From contig NZ_AOIJ01000051.1 of NCBI RefSeq assembly GCF_000337175.1, positions 24,777-88,776 on the forward strand: 64,000 nt of DNA, in the 5' to 3' direction. This document shows positions 33,258 to 42,367 of this stretch, piece after piece; the stretch's first letter is position 1; each line of letters starts with the position of its first letter. The notes under the pieces were generated by a model that worked only from the letters and a program-made list of their open reading frames with translations, ran no database searches and had not been told where the DNA came from. This DNA comes from Natrinema gari JCM 14663. GTDB lineage: Archaea; Halobacteriota; Halobacteria; Halobacteriales; Natrialbaceae. A program made the position numbers and the translations under genes.

Positions 33258-33458
33258 TCGACACGCGCGACCGGATCGGTCGCCGATCACAGTCGTCGCG
33301 AGACGGAAACCGACGGTCAAAAACGTGGAGCCGACCATGGAACTGTCGATCCCGTCGAATCCGTCGAAAGACCGCATGCGAGGCGACCGACTCGACAACC
33401 GAAACTGCGGCGGGCCCGACTTCGTGGTATTTTGAAACCCACTGAAACAGTCGGCTGT

Positions 33459-33764
33459 ATGGAGGAGCAACGGAAAGTCGCCGACTTCGTCGCCGAATAC
33501 GATCTCGAGACACCCCCCGAATTCCGCCTCCTCGACCTCGTCTCTGAGGTCGGCGAGCTCGCAAAAGACGCGAACACCACCACCGACTACGGCGAGTCGC
33601 CGGCCGATCTCGAGATCGCGGCCGACGAACTCGGCGACGCGCTGTTCGCGCTCCTGGCGCTCGCGGACGCCCTCGAGATCGATGCGAGCGCAGCGCTCGA
33701 GGAGGCCATCGAGAAGTACGACCGACGACTGGACGGCAACGAGACTCCTGGTTCCGGCGAGTAG
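33459..33764 (+). CDS. MazG-like nucleotide pyrophosphohydrolase
   Basis: A 101-aa protein starting MEEQRKVADFVAEYDLETP. The core FRLLDLVSEVGELAKD and later AADELGDALFALLALADAL reproduce the ExxE...ExxD metal-binding pattern of all-alpha NTP pyrophosphatases (MazG). It is a single-domain, house-cleaning type enzyme. A TATA-like GGTATTTTGAAA lies about 30 nt upstream at 33426-33437. Confidence 0.85.
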   Translation: MEEQRKVADFVAEYDLETPPEFRLLDLVSEVGELAKDANTTTDYGESPADLEIAADELGDALFALLALADALEIDASAALEEAIEKYDRRLDGNETPGSGE

Positions 33765-34016
33765 ACGGGCATCGAACGGCTCAGCGATGAGGGACCGTTC
33801 GCGCCTTTCTCCTCAGGGGCCGATCGTGGATACGGAAATCGAACCCGCTCCGATAAACCACACAGACTGCGCTCGCTGTCAGAGACCGTCCGCACGACCC
33901 GACGAGGAGGTATTATATATCGAGCTAGCCGGATCGGGCGCGTTCCGGCCGAAGTCGTGCGACGCCATCGCGATCCCGTCCGCGAGTTTAAATACGAAAC
34001 CGCGGCCACTCACCCT

Positions 34017-34793
34017 ATGATCGACGATGCGATCCGCGTGCTCGCGGGTGACTGTACCGTCATCGCCGAGGACGCCGACCGGGAGGAGTACCGTGGTCGA
34101 GTGACGACGATCGTCAAACCGGACAACACCGTCCTCGTCCACGACATCGACGGCTACCAGCCCGTCGCCTGGCTGACCCGCGCCGACAGCGTCTCGAGCG
34201 ACCGTCGGGACGGGTTTTCCGTCGTCGCGAAAAAGGGGACCCAGACGCTGCGGATCGCCGCCCACGAACGGGACGGGTTCGCTCACTATCCGGCTTCGGC
34301 GGCCGGGACACCCGTCGGGACGTGTCCCGACTGCGGCGCGGCGTTAGTGCGCTCGAGCGGCGTCCACTGCGTCGGCTGTGGCGACCGCTACGGCGTGCCG
34401 GCGGACGCGACGGTCCGCGACGAGCACTGCGGTTGTGACTGTGGCCTGCCCAAGATGCGCGTCGAGCGCGGTCTCGCGTTCAACGTCTGCCTCGACCGGG
34501 GGTGTGAATCCCTCGACGCGGCGGTCAAGGAAGCGTTCGACCGCGAGTGGGCGTGTCCGAAAGCGGACTGCGACGGCGACCTCCGAATCCTCCGGCGCGG
34601 CGGACTCATCGCCGGCTGCGAGCACTACCCCGACTGCGACACCGGTTTCGCCGTCCCCGCCGGCGTCGTCGACGGCGAGTGCGCCTGCGGACTCCCGACC
34701 TTCGAGACCGCCAGCGGCATCCGGTGTCTCGATGCAACCTGTGACCGCGCCCTCGAGACTCCGCTCGAGGACGACGCCGCGGCCGATGACTGA
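34017..34793 (+). CDS. zinc-ribbon protein with NucS-like N-terminal domain
   Basis: A 258-aa protein. The N-terminal 95 residues (MIDDAIRVLAGDCTVIAEDA, then VTTIVKPDNTVLVHDIDGYQ and VAWLTRADSV) resemble the DNA-binding N-terminal domain of NucS/DUF91 endonucleases. The NucS nuclease domain is absent. Instead there are three or four Cys clusters (CPDCGAAL...CVGCG, CGCDCGLP, CPKADCDG...CEHYPDC, CACGLP...CLDATC) resembling topoisomerase C4 zinc ribbons. It is probably a single-strand nucleic-acid-binding protein. A TATA-like TTTAAATACG lies 30 nt upstream (33988-33997). Confidence 0.78.
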   Translation: MIDDAIRVLAGDCTVIAEDADREEYRGRVTTIVKPDNTVLVHDIDGYQPVAWLTRADSVSSDRRDGFSVVAKKGTQTLRIAAHERDGFAHYPASAAGTPVGTCPDCGAALVRSSGVHCVGCGDRYGVPADATVRDEHCGCDCGLPKMRVERGLAFNVCLDRGCESLDAAVKEAFDREWACPKADCDGDLRILRRGGLIAGCEHYPDCDTGFAVPAGVVDGECACGLPTFETASGIRCLDATCDRALETPLEDDAAADD

Positions 34794-34911
34794 ACGGCAC
34801 GACCGAGCGCAGCGGCGGAGGCCACCCGGAGACAGCGCACCGGCATGCCGTGATACGGACGCCGGAGAATCGATCCGCAGCCACTTAGTGTCGGCCGGCC
34901 AAACCCCGGCT

Positions 34912-35988
34912 ATGTCACTCGAGGGACGGTTCGACGCGGACGAGGGAGTCGTCCGCGTAGGCGGCGACGCACGCCAGCGATATCACGACTCACGGGGGTA
35001 TGGCTACCCGCTCGAGGGAAACGAAATCGCCCTCGCACCCGTGGAAGCGGCCCACCTGCTCTACCGGGGGGACCTCGAGGCAGTCGTGAATACTGCGAGC
35101 GGCGACCGACTCGGATTCAGGGCGTTCATCGCCCGCGAACCCGGCGACGATTTCGGCGTTCGGTTTCTCGTCTACGCGGACCTGCGATCGCGCGGGTTCT
35201 ATCTCTCCCCCGCGTCGGAGCCGTGGGTGTCCGATCCGCCCGGCGGCGAAGCCGACTTCGCGGTGTTCCCGCGTGGGAAGGGGCCCGGCGACGGCGAAAT
35301 CGCCTACGCCTTGCGGATCATCGGCGAGCGAACGGATATTCCCGCCGCCGAGCTCCGAGAAGGCGTGTTGGCCGTCGTCGACGAGGAGAGCGAAATCACC
35401 TATTTCGAGGTCGACAGCCGTGACCCGACCGGCACGTCGGACGCCGACACGTCGCTGCCGGAGGGGTGTGCGGCCGACCTGCTCGCCGACCGGGTCGTGG
35501 TCTGGGAGCCGCCGCTCGGCCTCTACGAGCGAACGTTCTACGGCCAGCCGCTCGAGGGCCGGGAGTACGACGAGCCGACGCTGCAGTGTTCCCTGCTCGA
35601 GGCGGCCTACCTCGCCGAACGGGGTGCGATCGACCTCGAGCCCGGGACAGTCCGCGAGCGCGGCCGCGAGGTCGAGGGTGAGCGCTTCGACCGGCGGCTG
35701 CGCGTCTACACGGCGCTGCGGGAGCGTGGCGTCGTCCCCAAGACGGGGTACAAGTTCGGTGCGGACTTCCGGACCTACGCCGACGTCGAATCCGTCGAGA
35801 ACCTCGGCCACTCCGAGTTGCTCGTTCGCGTCCATCCGGCCGACTACGTCTTCGAGCCGCGGGATCTGGCGCTTGACGTGCGGCTCGCTCACGGCGTCCG
35901 GAAAACGATGGTGTTCGCGCTGGTAGCCGACGGAGCCGCGGGGACGGACGGAATCGAGTGGTGGTCGCTCGAGCGGCTGACGCCCTGA
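34912..35988 (+). CDS. endA: tRNA-splicing endonuclease
   Basis: A 358-aa protein built from two fused endonuclease-like halves. The N-terminal half (LEGRFDADEGVVRVGGDA...FVRVRFLVYADLRSRGF-like) is degenerate. The C-terminal half carries the catalytic triad: Tyr in KTGYKFGADFRTY, His in LGHSELLVRVHP, Lys in HGVRKTMVFALV. Such fused two-repeat chains form the dimeric archaeal enzyme. It cuts the bulge-helix-bulge at intron boundaries of tRNA (for example tRNA-Trp in haloarchaea). TrpRS is encoded two genes downstream. The ATG start is well placed. Confidence 0.9.
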   Translation: MSLEGRFDADEGVVRVGGDARQRYHDSRGYGYPLEGNEIALAPVEAAHLLYRGDLEAVVNTASGDRLGFRAFIAREPGDDFGVRFLVYADLRSRGFYLSPASEPWVSDPPGGEADFAVFPRGKGPGDGEIAYALRIIGERTDIPAAELREGVLAVVDEESEITYFEVDSRDPTGTSDADTSLPEGCAADLLADRVVVWEPPLGLYERTFYGQPLEGREYDEPTLQCSLLEAAYLAERGAIDLEPGTVRERGREVEGERFDRRLRVYTALRERGVVPKTGYKFGADFRTYADVESVENLGHSELLVRVHPADYVFEPRDLALDVRLAHGVRKTMVFALVADGAAGTDGIEWWSLERLTP

Positions 35989-36099
35989 CTCGGCCGCCGA
36001 CGACCCGGTTGGAAGCCTCGACTCCACATATCGAGGCCCAACCGAACGACGGTCCGCGCGAGCGGAATCCTGAAACCCCCGACGGACGAGGACCACACC

Positions 36100-37236
36100 A
36101 TGCAACTCGAGGTACTCGGCGTCGGCGGCGCGGGCTGTCGGATCGCCGACGCGGTCCGGGCCGCGGAGCCGACCGACCACTCGTTTCTCACCGACGTCTT
36201 CGCCTTCGATACCGACGAACGCAGCCTGCACGGGACCGTCATCCCCGAATCGCATCGATCCCGGTACGGTCCCGACGACATCGACGGCGGTCTCGAGGGC
36301 GATCTCGAGCGCGGGCGAACCGTCGGCCGGGCGTACGCCGACGAACTCCTCGAGAGCGTGCCCCGTCCCACGGCCGAGCCGGCCGACGCGATTCTCGTCG
36401 CGGTCGGCCTCGGCGGGGCGACCGGCGGGGGGACGGTTCCCGCGCTCGTCGCCACGCTCCAACAGCGGACTGAGACACCGGTCTACGTCCTGGCGACGCT
36501 GCCGGCCGACCGCGAGTTCGACGCCGCGGCCGGCCGCTCGGGAAGCAGGCCTCGCGGTTCCGCCGACGCGCCGCGACCGAACGCAGCGGCGAACGCCATG
36601 GCCACGCTCGAGCGACTCGACGGGGTCGCAAGCGCCATCATCACGTTCGACAACGAGGACTGGCTCCGCCCCGGTGAATCCCTCCGCGACGGGCGCGACC
36701 GCTGTAACCGCGAGTTGGCGACGCGCATCGCGGCCGTCTTCGCCGGCGGCGGCGATTCGGAGGGGCCGGTCGCCCAGACCGTCGTCGACGCGAGCGACGT
36801 CCGACGGATCGTTGGCGATCAGTCGGCGGTCGTCGCACTCGGCTACGGCGACCAGACGGTCGAGACGAGCGACTCACGGTTTGGTCTCGGACTCCTGTCG
36901 ACCGAGCCGGACGTCGACACGAGCGAAGCGGTCAGCGCCATCGAAACCGTGGTCAGGAAGGGAATTCGCGGGAAACTCTCACTCAAATGCGACCCCGAAA
37001 CGGCCGCACGCGGACTGCTGATCGTCGGCGGGCCGCCGGCGTGGCTCAACCGACAGGCGATCGCCGAGGGGCGGCGAACCCTCGAGTCGGCGATCGGCGG
37101 TTCGGGCATCCTCGGCGGCGACGCACCCCGTCCCGACGGCGACCGGGTCTTCGCGGCGGTCGTCCTCGCCGGCGTCGAATCGGAGCGGATCGAAGCGTTG
37201 CGAGCGGCGGCCGACCGGACCGAGCCGGCCGATTGA
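36100..37236 (+). CDS. divergent tubulin/FtsZ-superfamily GTPase
   Basis: A 378-aa protein. The N-terminus LEVLGVGGAGCRIADAVRA is a GxGGAG nucleotide-binding start. FAFDTDERSL corresponds to the T3 region. GLGGATGGGTVPALVATLQQ takes the place of the signature GGGTG(T/S)G but reads GGATGGGT. The rest follows FtsZ/CetZ length and secondary structure, with IITFDNEDWLRPGESLRDG and RDRCNRELATRIA near the T7/H7 region. It is neither a canonical FtsZ nor a recognisable CetZ. Probably a cytoskeletal GTPase or a derived regulator. It is followed by trpS after 160 nt. Confidence 0.72.
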   Translation: MQLEVLGVGGAGCRIADAVRAAEPTDHSFLTDVFAFDTDERSLHGTVIPESHRSRYGPDDIDGGLEGDLERGRTVGRAYADELLESVPRPTAEPADAILVAVGLGGATGGGTVPALVATLQQRTETPVYVLATLPADREFDAAAGRSGSRPRGSADAPRPNAAANAMATLERLDGVASAIITFDNEDWLRPGESLRDGRDRCNRELATRIAAVFAGGGDSEGPVAQTVVDASDVRRIVGDQSAVVALGYGDQTVETSDSRFGLGLLSTEPDVDTSEAVSAIETVVRKGIRGKLSLKCDPETAARGLLIVGGPPAWLNRQAIAEGRRTLESAIGGSGILGGDAPRPDGDRVFAAVVLAGVESERIEALRAAADRTEPAD

Positions 37237-37398
37237 CGACGGTCCCGGCGTCGGTCGGAGCCGGCCCGTCGAGCGTGTCGCCGTCCTCGCGAGCGAGACG
37301 ATCGATCGCGACGCCGCCGATCGTCGTCTCGGTGGCCGAATATTTCGGCGCCCCCGAAGCCGAAGGCTTTTGCGCGCTGGCGCGCCAAAACGCACGTA

Positions 37399-38994
37399 AT
37401 GACCGGAGACGACCCACGCGAGGAGTCCGCGTCAGGGGAACCGACGACCGGGGAACCGCTGACCGACGGCGGCGCTGCAGGTGCAGACGATGTCGCGCTG
37501 GACCCCTGGGGTTCCTCGAGCGTCTCCGACTATCGGAACCTGTTCGAGCAATTCGGCATCGAGGAGTTCGACGAAATTCTCGAAGCGGTCCCGAACCCAC
37601 ACTACCTGATGCGCCGCGGCGTCATCTTCGGCCACCGTGACTACCGGCCGGTGGCGGAGGCCCTGCAGAACGACGAGCCGGCGGCCGTCCTCTCGGGCTT
37701 TATGCCCACTGGCGACCCCCATATCGGCCACAAGCTGGTCTTCGACGAGATCATCTGGCATCAACAGCAGGGGGCCGACGCCTACGGCCTGATCGCCGAC
37801 CTCGAAGCCAACTCCGCCCGAGGAATGAGCTGGGCGGAGATCGACGAGCACGCCCGGGACTACCTGCTCTCCCTGCTCGCGCTCGGTTTCGACCCCGAGG
37901 AGGGCGAGCTCTACCGGCAGTCGACCAATCGCGAGCTCCAGGACCTCGCCTTCGAACTCGGTGCCGAGGCCAACTTCTCGGAGTTCCAGGCGATCTACGG
38001 CTTCGACGGCGAGACCGACGTCTCGCACATGCAGTCGGTCGTCACCCAGATGGCCGACATCCTCTACCCCCAACTCGAGGAGCCAAAGCCGACGGTGATC
38101 CCCGTCGGCCCGGACCAGGACCCGCACGTCCGGCTGGCACGGGATCTGGCCGAGCGGATGCGCTTCTTCAAGGTCAGCGAGGCCTACGCCAGCTTCGAAC
38201 TCGAGCCCGCCGAGCGCGCGCTGGTCGCCGAGTTCTATCAGGACCTCGATCCCGCCGCGTTCGACGACGACCAACTGCGGTGTGTCCACGTCGCCGAGGC
38301 GCTCGAGGAGACGCCACTGTCGGAGATCGACGTCGATGCGGACACGCTGCGTGCGGTGCTGACCAAGCTCGAGGAGGCCGGCATGGAGCCGATCCGGCCG
38401 CGAACCCGCTTTTTCGACCGCCGGGCGACCGACGAGGCCTTCGACGCGCTGATCGACGCCATCGAGGGCGAAAAGCGAGTCTACGAGAACCACGTCGACG
38501 CCTTCGACCTCGAGCCCGCCGAGGCACAGGAACTCGCCCGCGAGGTCGAGGTCGCGAACGGCGGCTATGGCTTCCAGCCGCCGTCCTCGATCTATCACCG
38601 GTTCATGACCGGACTGACCGGCGGCAAGATGTCTTCCTCGATCCCGGCGAGTCACATCTCGCTGCTGGACGACCCCGAGGACGGCTACGACAAGGTGAAA
38701 GCGGCCACGACCGGCGGCCGCGAGACCGCCGAGGAACAGCGCGAGAAGGGCGGGAAAGCCGACGAGTGTCCCGTCTACGAGCTCTACGCCTATCTGCTGG
38801 CCGGCGACGACGACGAGTTTGCCAAGCGCGTCTACGACGAGTGCGTGGGCGGCGAACGACTCTGTGGCGACTGCAAGGAACAGGCCGCCCAGCTCATGAA
38901 GGAGTTCCTCGTGGAACACCAGGAGAAGCGCGAGGAGGTCACGGACCTCCTCGAGGAGGCGGATATCGAACTCGAGTCGCCGCGGCGTCGCTAA
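37399..38994 (+). CDS. trpS: tryptophanyl-tRNA synthetase
   Basis: A 531-aa class I synthetase. It has the HIGH-type motif PTGDPHIGHKLVFDE, the KMSKS-type motif LTGGKMSSSIPAS, and the archaeal/eukaryal-type core (PVGPDQDPHVRLARDLAERM). A 40-residue acidic N-terminal extension is typical for halophiles. It attaches Trp to tRNA-Trp. A TATA-like GGCTTTTGC lies about 30 nt upstream. No Trp-rich leader ORF is seen before it. Confidence 0.96.
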   Translation: MTGDDPREESASGEPTTGEPLTDGGAAGADDVALDPWGSSSVSDYRNLFEQFGIEEFDEILEAVPNPHYLMRRGVIFGHRDYRPVAEALQNDEPAAVLSGFMPTGDPHIGHKLVFDEIIWHQQQGADAYGLIADLEANSARGMSWAEIDEHARDYLLSLLALGFDPEEGELYRQSTNRELQDLAFELGAEANFSEFQAIYGFDGETDVSHMQSVVTQMADILYPQLEEPKPTVIPVGPDQDPHVRLARDLAERMRFFKVSEAYASFELEPAERALVAEFYQDLDPAAFDDDQLRCVHVAEALEETPLSEIDVDADTLRAVLTKLEEAGMEPIRPRTRFFDRRATDEAFDALIDAIEGEKRVYENHVDAFDLEPAEAQELAREVEVANGGYGFQPPSSIYHRFMTGLTGGKMSSSIPASHISLLDDPEDGYDKVKAATTGGRETAEEQREKGGKADECPVYELYAYLLAGDDDEFAKRVYDECVGGERLCGDCKEQAAQLMKEFLVEHQEKREEVTDLLEEADIELESPRRR

Positions 38995-39109
38995 CGCGGA
39001 GCCGCGACGGACTGCCCGGCGACGTCGGGAACCGGAACGAATGGAAGCGATCGGACATGTTGGCGTCTGACAAACATATATACGGACAGTCGTGGAACCG
39101 TGAGCCACG

Positions 39110-40474
39110 ATGGCACCGGACCGCCGTGGCGCGCCCGACGACCGGCTGGTCTGTGCGGACATCCTCGGCGCGTTCGGCGTCAGTCAGGGGGACGTTCGAC
39201 GGAACGCCGCCGGTGATGACGACCTCGAGGCGGCGCTGGCCGACGCGCTCGCGACGGGCGTCGATCGGACGACGGTGCTCCGCCGGACGATCACACGGAG
39301 CGACCGCGGCCTCGCGTGTGCGGCCCGGTACTCGCGGGCCGATCTGTACACCGAACTCGCGGCCGTCTTCGACGCGATCGGTTGGTCGCTCGAGCGATCG
39401 GCCGCCCGCGACGGACTGACGCTGACTGCGTCGGACCCCCGCGGCCGAGCGCGGACGGCGACGATCACCTACCCGGAGACGCCGCTCGGGAGCGACAACC
39501 TCCCGGCCGTCCTCCGGACGATCAACGACGCGATTCTCGCGGGGACCGATGCGCGGTTCGTCCTCCTCTCGTCGGGCGTCGACCGCTGGCGGGCCGCGCT
39601 GGTCGAGCGGAGCGAACTCGACGCGCTCCGCGAACGCTACGGCCCGCGAATCGAGGCCGTCGGTCGACCGCTGCTGCCGGCGCACGGACTCGCGGCGTAC
39701 GTTCCCGCGACCGGCGACGACGCGGCCGCGTCGATCGACACCGACGGCGACGAGCCGTGGCCACCGTGGGCGCTCGAGCGCGGCACGCGTCGCTCGAGCG
39801 GATCGACATCGACCGTCGGCTCGCTCATCGACGAAGCCGAGCCGTCCGCTCGCGTGGACGCAAACGCGGACGCGACGGGGACGGACGCAGACCGAGCGAG
39901 CGATGCGACGGCCGACGCGGGGGCGATGTCCAGTAGGGCGCGATCGGCCACGGCAGCACCCGCCAGCGAGATCGACGGCTTCGAACTCCGTGGCTCGCCC
40001 GCCGTGTCGCGGCGACGCGACGGCGAGACCGACCGGGCGACGGAGCGTGGCGCTGAGACCACGTCCGATCGAGCGGGACCCACGGGGGGCTCGAGTCACG
40101 GGGTTCGATCGACGGCCACGGACGAGGATCCGACGGATACGGACGGGTTCGGGACGCTCTCGGGAGCCAGTGACACGGCGCGGGTCAGCAACGAATCGTT
40201 CGGCACGGACCTCGCCCCGCAGGGCGACCACGAGCGCTACCGTGCGCTCGGCGCGGCGCTGGACGCGGGCGGGACCGTCTCCGTTCGCGGGCTGCTCGAG
40301 GACGACGACTTCCTGCCCGAACTGCCCGCCGCCGAGTCCACGGAGACCCGTATCGAGTTCGCCACGGACTTCGATCCCGCCGCGGTCCCGGAGGCGAAAG
40401 CGACTGCGGAGGAGTCGGGGTTCGAGTGGGTCGATGCCGGCTCGCTCGACACGACGCGCGTGTCGAACTCGTAG
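39110..40474 (+). CDS. hypothetical acidic protein of haloarchaeal type
   Basis: A 454-aa protein. The N-terminal 215 residues look folded (RLVCADILGAFGVSQGDVRR, then ITYPETPLGSDNLPAVLRTI and RFVLLSSGVDRW). The middle about 150 residues are a disordered Asp/Thr/Ser/Arg-rich linker. A small C-terminal domain follows (ERYRALGAALDAGGTVSVRG, LLEDDDFLPELP). No catalytic motif or membrane span is seen. I do not recognise the family. It lies between trpS and pheS on the same strand. Confidence 0.6.
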   Translation: MAPDRRGAPDDRLVCADILGAFGVSQGDVRRNAAGDDDLEAALADALATGVDRTTVLRRTITRSDRGLACAARYSRADLYTELAAVFDAIGWSLERSAARDGLTLTASDPRGRARTATITYPETPLGSDNLPAVLRTINDAILAGTDARFVLLSSGVDRWRAALVERSELDALRERYGPRIEAVGRPLLPAHGLAAYVPATGDDAAASIDTDGDEPWPPWALERGTRRSSGSTSTVGSLIDEAEPSARVDANADATGTDADRASDATADAGAMSSRARSATAAPASEIDGFELRGSPAVSRRRDGETDRATERGAETTSDRAGPTGGSSHGVRSTATDEDPTDTDGFGTLSGASDTARVSNESFGTDLAPQGDHERYRALGAALDAGGTVSVRGLLEDDDFLPELPAAESTETRIEFATDFDPAAVPEAKATAEESGFEWVDAGSLDTTRVSNS

Positions 40475-40580
40475 GGGAAACCGGCCACCGAACGGACCCA
40501 TGGCTGCCTGCACACTCCCGGTTCGCTCGGTCCGTCACCCGCCCGAGGATACCGGTCGAGACCGCAGTGTTACCGTCCCG

Positions 40581-40590
40581 CAATACTTTT
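40581..40590 (+). promoter_or_regulatory. TATA-like promoter upstream of short Phe-rich ORF and pheST
   Basis: CAATACTTTT is the only TATA-like stretch in the pheST upstream region. It lies about 30 nt before the ATG at 40616, the normal distance for a leaderless transcript whose first codon would be this short ORF. Confidence 0.5.
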
Positions 40591-40615
40591 GCACCCGCCA
40601 CGATATCGAACGCGT

Positions 40616-40702
40616 ATGGCACCCGAATCCCACATCCGTGCCAGCCTCGAGACCCAGCCACAGCGCCGCCGATCGGGATTCGGCTTCTTCTTCGCCCGGT
40701 GA
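40616..40702 (+). CDS. 28-aa Phe-rich peptide ORF, possible pheST leader peptide
   Basis: ATG at 40616, TGA at 40700-40702. The product is MAPESHIRASLETQPQRRRS followed by GFGFFFAR. Four of the last seven residues are Phe, all TTC, followed by the stop. The position just behind the only promoter-like box and before pheS-pheT, the Phe-tRNA synthetase genes, parallels bacterial Phe-codon-rich leader peptides. No T-run follows, so classical intrinsic termination is not evident; the downstream inverted repeats are only candidates. The ORF could be fortuitous. It is too short to compare with any family. Confidence 0.45.
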   Translation: MAPESHIRASLETQPQRRRSGFGFFFAR

Positions 40703-40840
40703 CTCGGGCCGGTGGACCCGGGGCCGACCCGATCGGTCGCCCGCGGCGAAACCGCCCGCACAGCGTCGTCGACTCGAGAGTCGGCGTCGAACGGAGTCGG
40801 AACCGCTAACTGACCGACCCACGGCAATGCAGGTAAGCGA

Positions 40841-42367
40841 ATGCAACTGCCATCACAACAGGTCGCGGTCCTCGAGGCCGCACGTGCGGACGAGGCAACG
40901 TCCGTCGACGCCCTCGCCGCGGCGACCGACCTCCCGCCCGAAACCGTCACTGGGGCGCTCTTCGAACTCGAGACGGAGGGGCTGGTCGCCGTCAGCGAAC
41001 GCGTCGACGAAACGGTCGCGCTCACCGACGAGGGGCGCGACTACGTCACCGAGGGACTGCCCGAGGTGCGGCTCTACGAGGCCGCGCTCGAGGCCGGTGC
41101 CGACGCCGACCCGGTTTCGATGGGGCAGGTCATCGGCGCGTCGGGGCTCGAAGGCGGTGCGGTCGACATCGCGCTCTCGAACTACGCGCGCAAGGGGTAC
41201 GGCGCGATCGACAGCGGCGAGATCACGGCCGACCCCGACGCGGACCCGGACGCCGACGCGGAGGCGAACGCGCTCGCGGCGCTGGCCGACGCCGACGACG
41301 CCCCGGTCGACAGCGTCGACGTCGATTCGGAGACGCTCGAGTCACTCGAGCGGCGCGGCCTGCTCGATCGGCACGAATCGACGGTCCGCGAGGCGACGCT
41401 AACCGAGCGTGCCGTCACGGAGTTGATGGCGGGGATCGAGACCGCCGAGACGGTCGGTCAGGTCACGCCGGAACTGCTGACCAGTGGCGAGTGGGAGACC
41501 GTCGAGTTCGCCGAGTACAACGTCGAGGCCGACGCCGAGCAGTTCGACGGCGGTAACGTCCACATCCTGCGCCAGACCGCCGAGCGCGTCAAGGACACGC
41601 TCGTCGGGATGGGCTTCCAGGAGATGGACGGCCCCCACGTCGACGCGGACTTCTGGATCAACGACTGCCTGTTCATGCCCCAGGACCACCCGGCGCGGAC
41701 CCACTGGGACCGGTTCGCCCTCGAGAACCCCACGCATATCGACGCCCTCCCCGCGGACCTCGTCGACCGCGTCGAGCGCGCCCACAAGGAAGGCGTCGGC
41801 CCGGACGGCGAGGGCTATCACTCGCCGTGGGACGAGGACTTCGCTCGCGCGCTGGCCCTGCGTGGCCACACCACCTCGCTGTCGACCCGCTACCTGTCTG
41901 GCGAGGAAGTCGGCGAGCTCGAGCCCCCGCAGCGCTATTTCAGCGTCGAGAAAGTCTACCGCAACGACACGCTCGATCCGACCCACTTGCTCGAGTTCTT
42001 CCAGATCGAGGGGTGGGTGATGGCCGAGGACCTCTCGGTGCGCGATCTGATGGGGACCTTCGAGGAGTTTTACTCTCAGTTCGGGATCGAGGACATCCAG
42101 TTCAAACCCCACTACAACCCCTATACCGAGCCCAGCTTCGAGTTGTTCGGAACACACCCGACGACGGGCGAACTCGTCGAGATCGGGAACTCGGGGATCT
42201 TCCGCGAGGAGATGCTCGAGCCGCTGGGGGTCGACTGTGACGTGATGGCATGGGGCCTGGCTCTCGAGCGATTGCTCATGCTGATGTACGGCTTCGAGGA
42301 CATCCGGGACATCCACGGAACGCTGTGTGACCTGGAACTGCTGCGCAACACGGAGGTGACCTACTGA
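40841..42367 (+). CDS. pheS: phenylalanyl-tRNA synthetase alpha subunit
   Basis: A 508-aa class II synthetase catalytic subunit. N-terminal winged-helix repeats (LPSQQVAVLEAARADEATSV) precede the catalytic core: MDGPHVDADFWINDCLFMPQ, the motif 2 region PQRYFSVEKVYRNDTLDPTH, the Phe pocket HYNPYTEPSFELFG, and motif 3 GLALERLLMLMYG. Length is normal for archaeal PheS. Its stop overlaps the pheT start by one base, so the two subunits are translationally coupled and made in equal amounts. Confidence 0.96.
   Translation: MQLPSQQVAVLEAARADEATSVDALAAATDLPPETVTGALFELETEGLVAVSERVDETVALTDEGRDYVTEGLPEVRLYEAALEAGADADPVSMGQVIGASGLEGGAVDIALSNYARKGYGAIDSGEITADPDADPDADAEANALAALADADDAPVDSVDVDSETLESLERRGLLDRHESTVREATLTERAVTELMAGIETAETVGQVTPELLTSGEWETVEFAEYNVEADAEQFDGGNVHILRQTAERVKDTLVGMGFQEMDGPHVDADFWINDCLFMPQDHPARTHWDRFALENPTHIDALPADLVDRVERAHKEGVGPDGEGYHSPWDEDFARALALRGHTTSLSTRYLSGEEVGELEPPQRYFSVEKVYRNDTLDPTHLLEFFQIEGWVMAEDLSVRDLMGTFEEFYSQFGIEDIQFKPHYNPYTEPSFELFGTHPTTGELVEIGNSGIFREEMLEPLGVDCDVMAWGLALERLLMLMYGFEDIRDIHGTLCDLELLRNTEVTY

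Larger units (their letters stand above)
40475..40840. other. pheST leader region
   Basis: A 366-nt gap before pheS. It contains one TATA-like element (40581-40590), a 28-codon ORF (40616-40702) and G+C-rich inverted repeats: CGACC/GGTCG at 40725-40739 and CGACTC/GAGTCG at 40770-40783. No second promoter-like box is visible close to the pheS start. This suggests a long 5' leader of about 230 nt, unusual in this window. Confidence 0.45.

Noticed and set aside
37237-37398. search for a Trp-rich leader before trpS
   Set aside because: A TATA-like box lies 30 nt before the ATG, with no room for a leader ORF.
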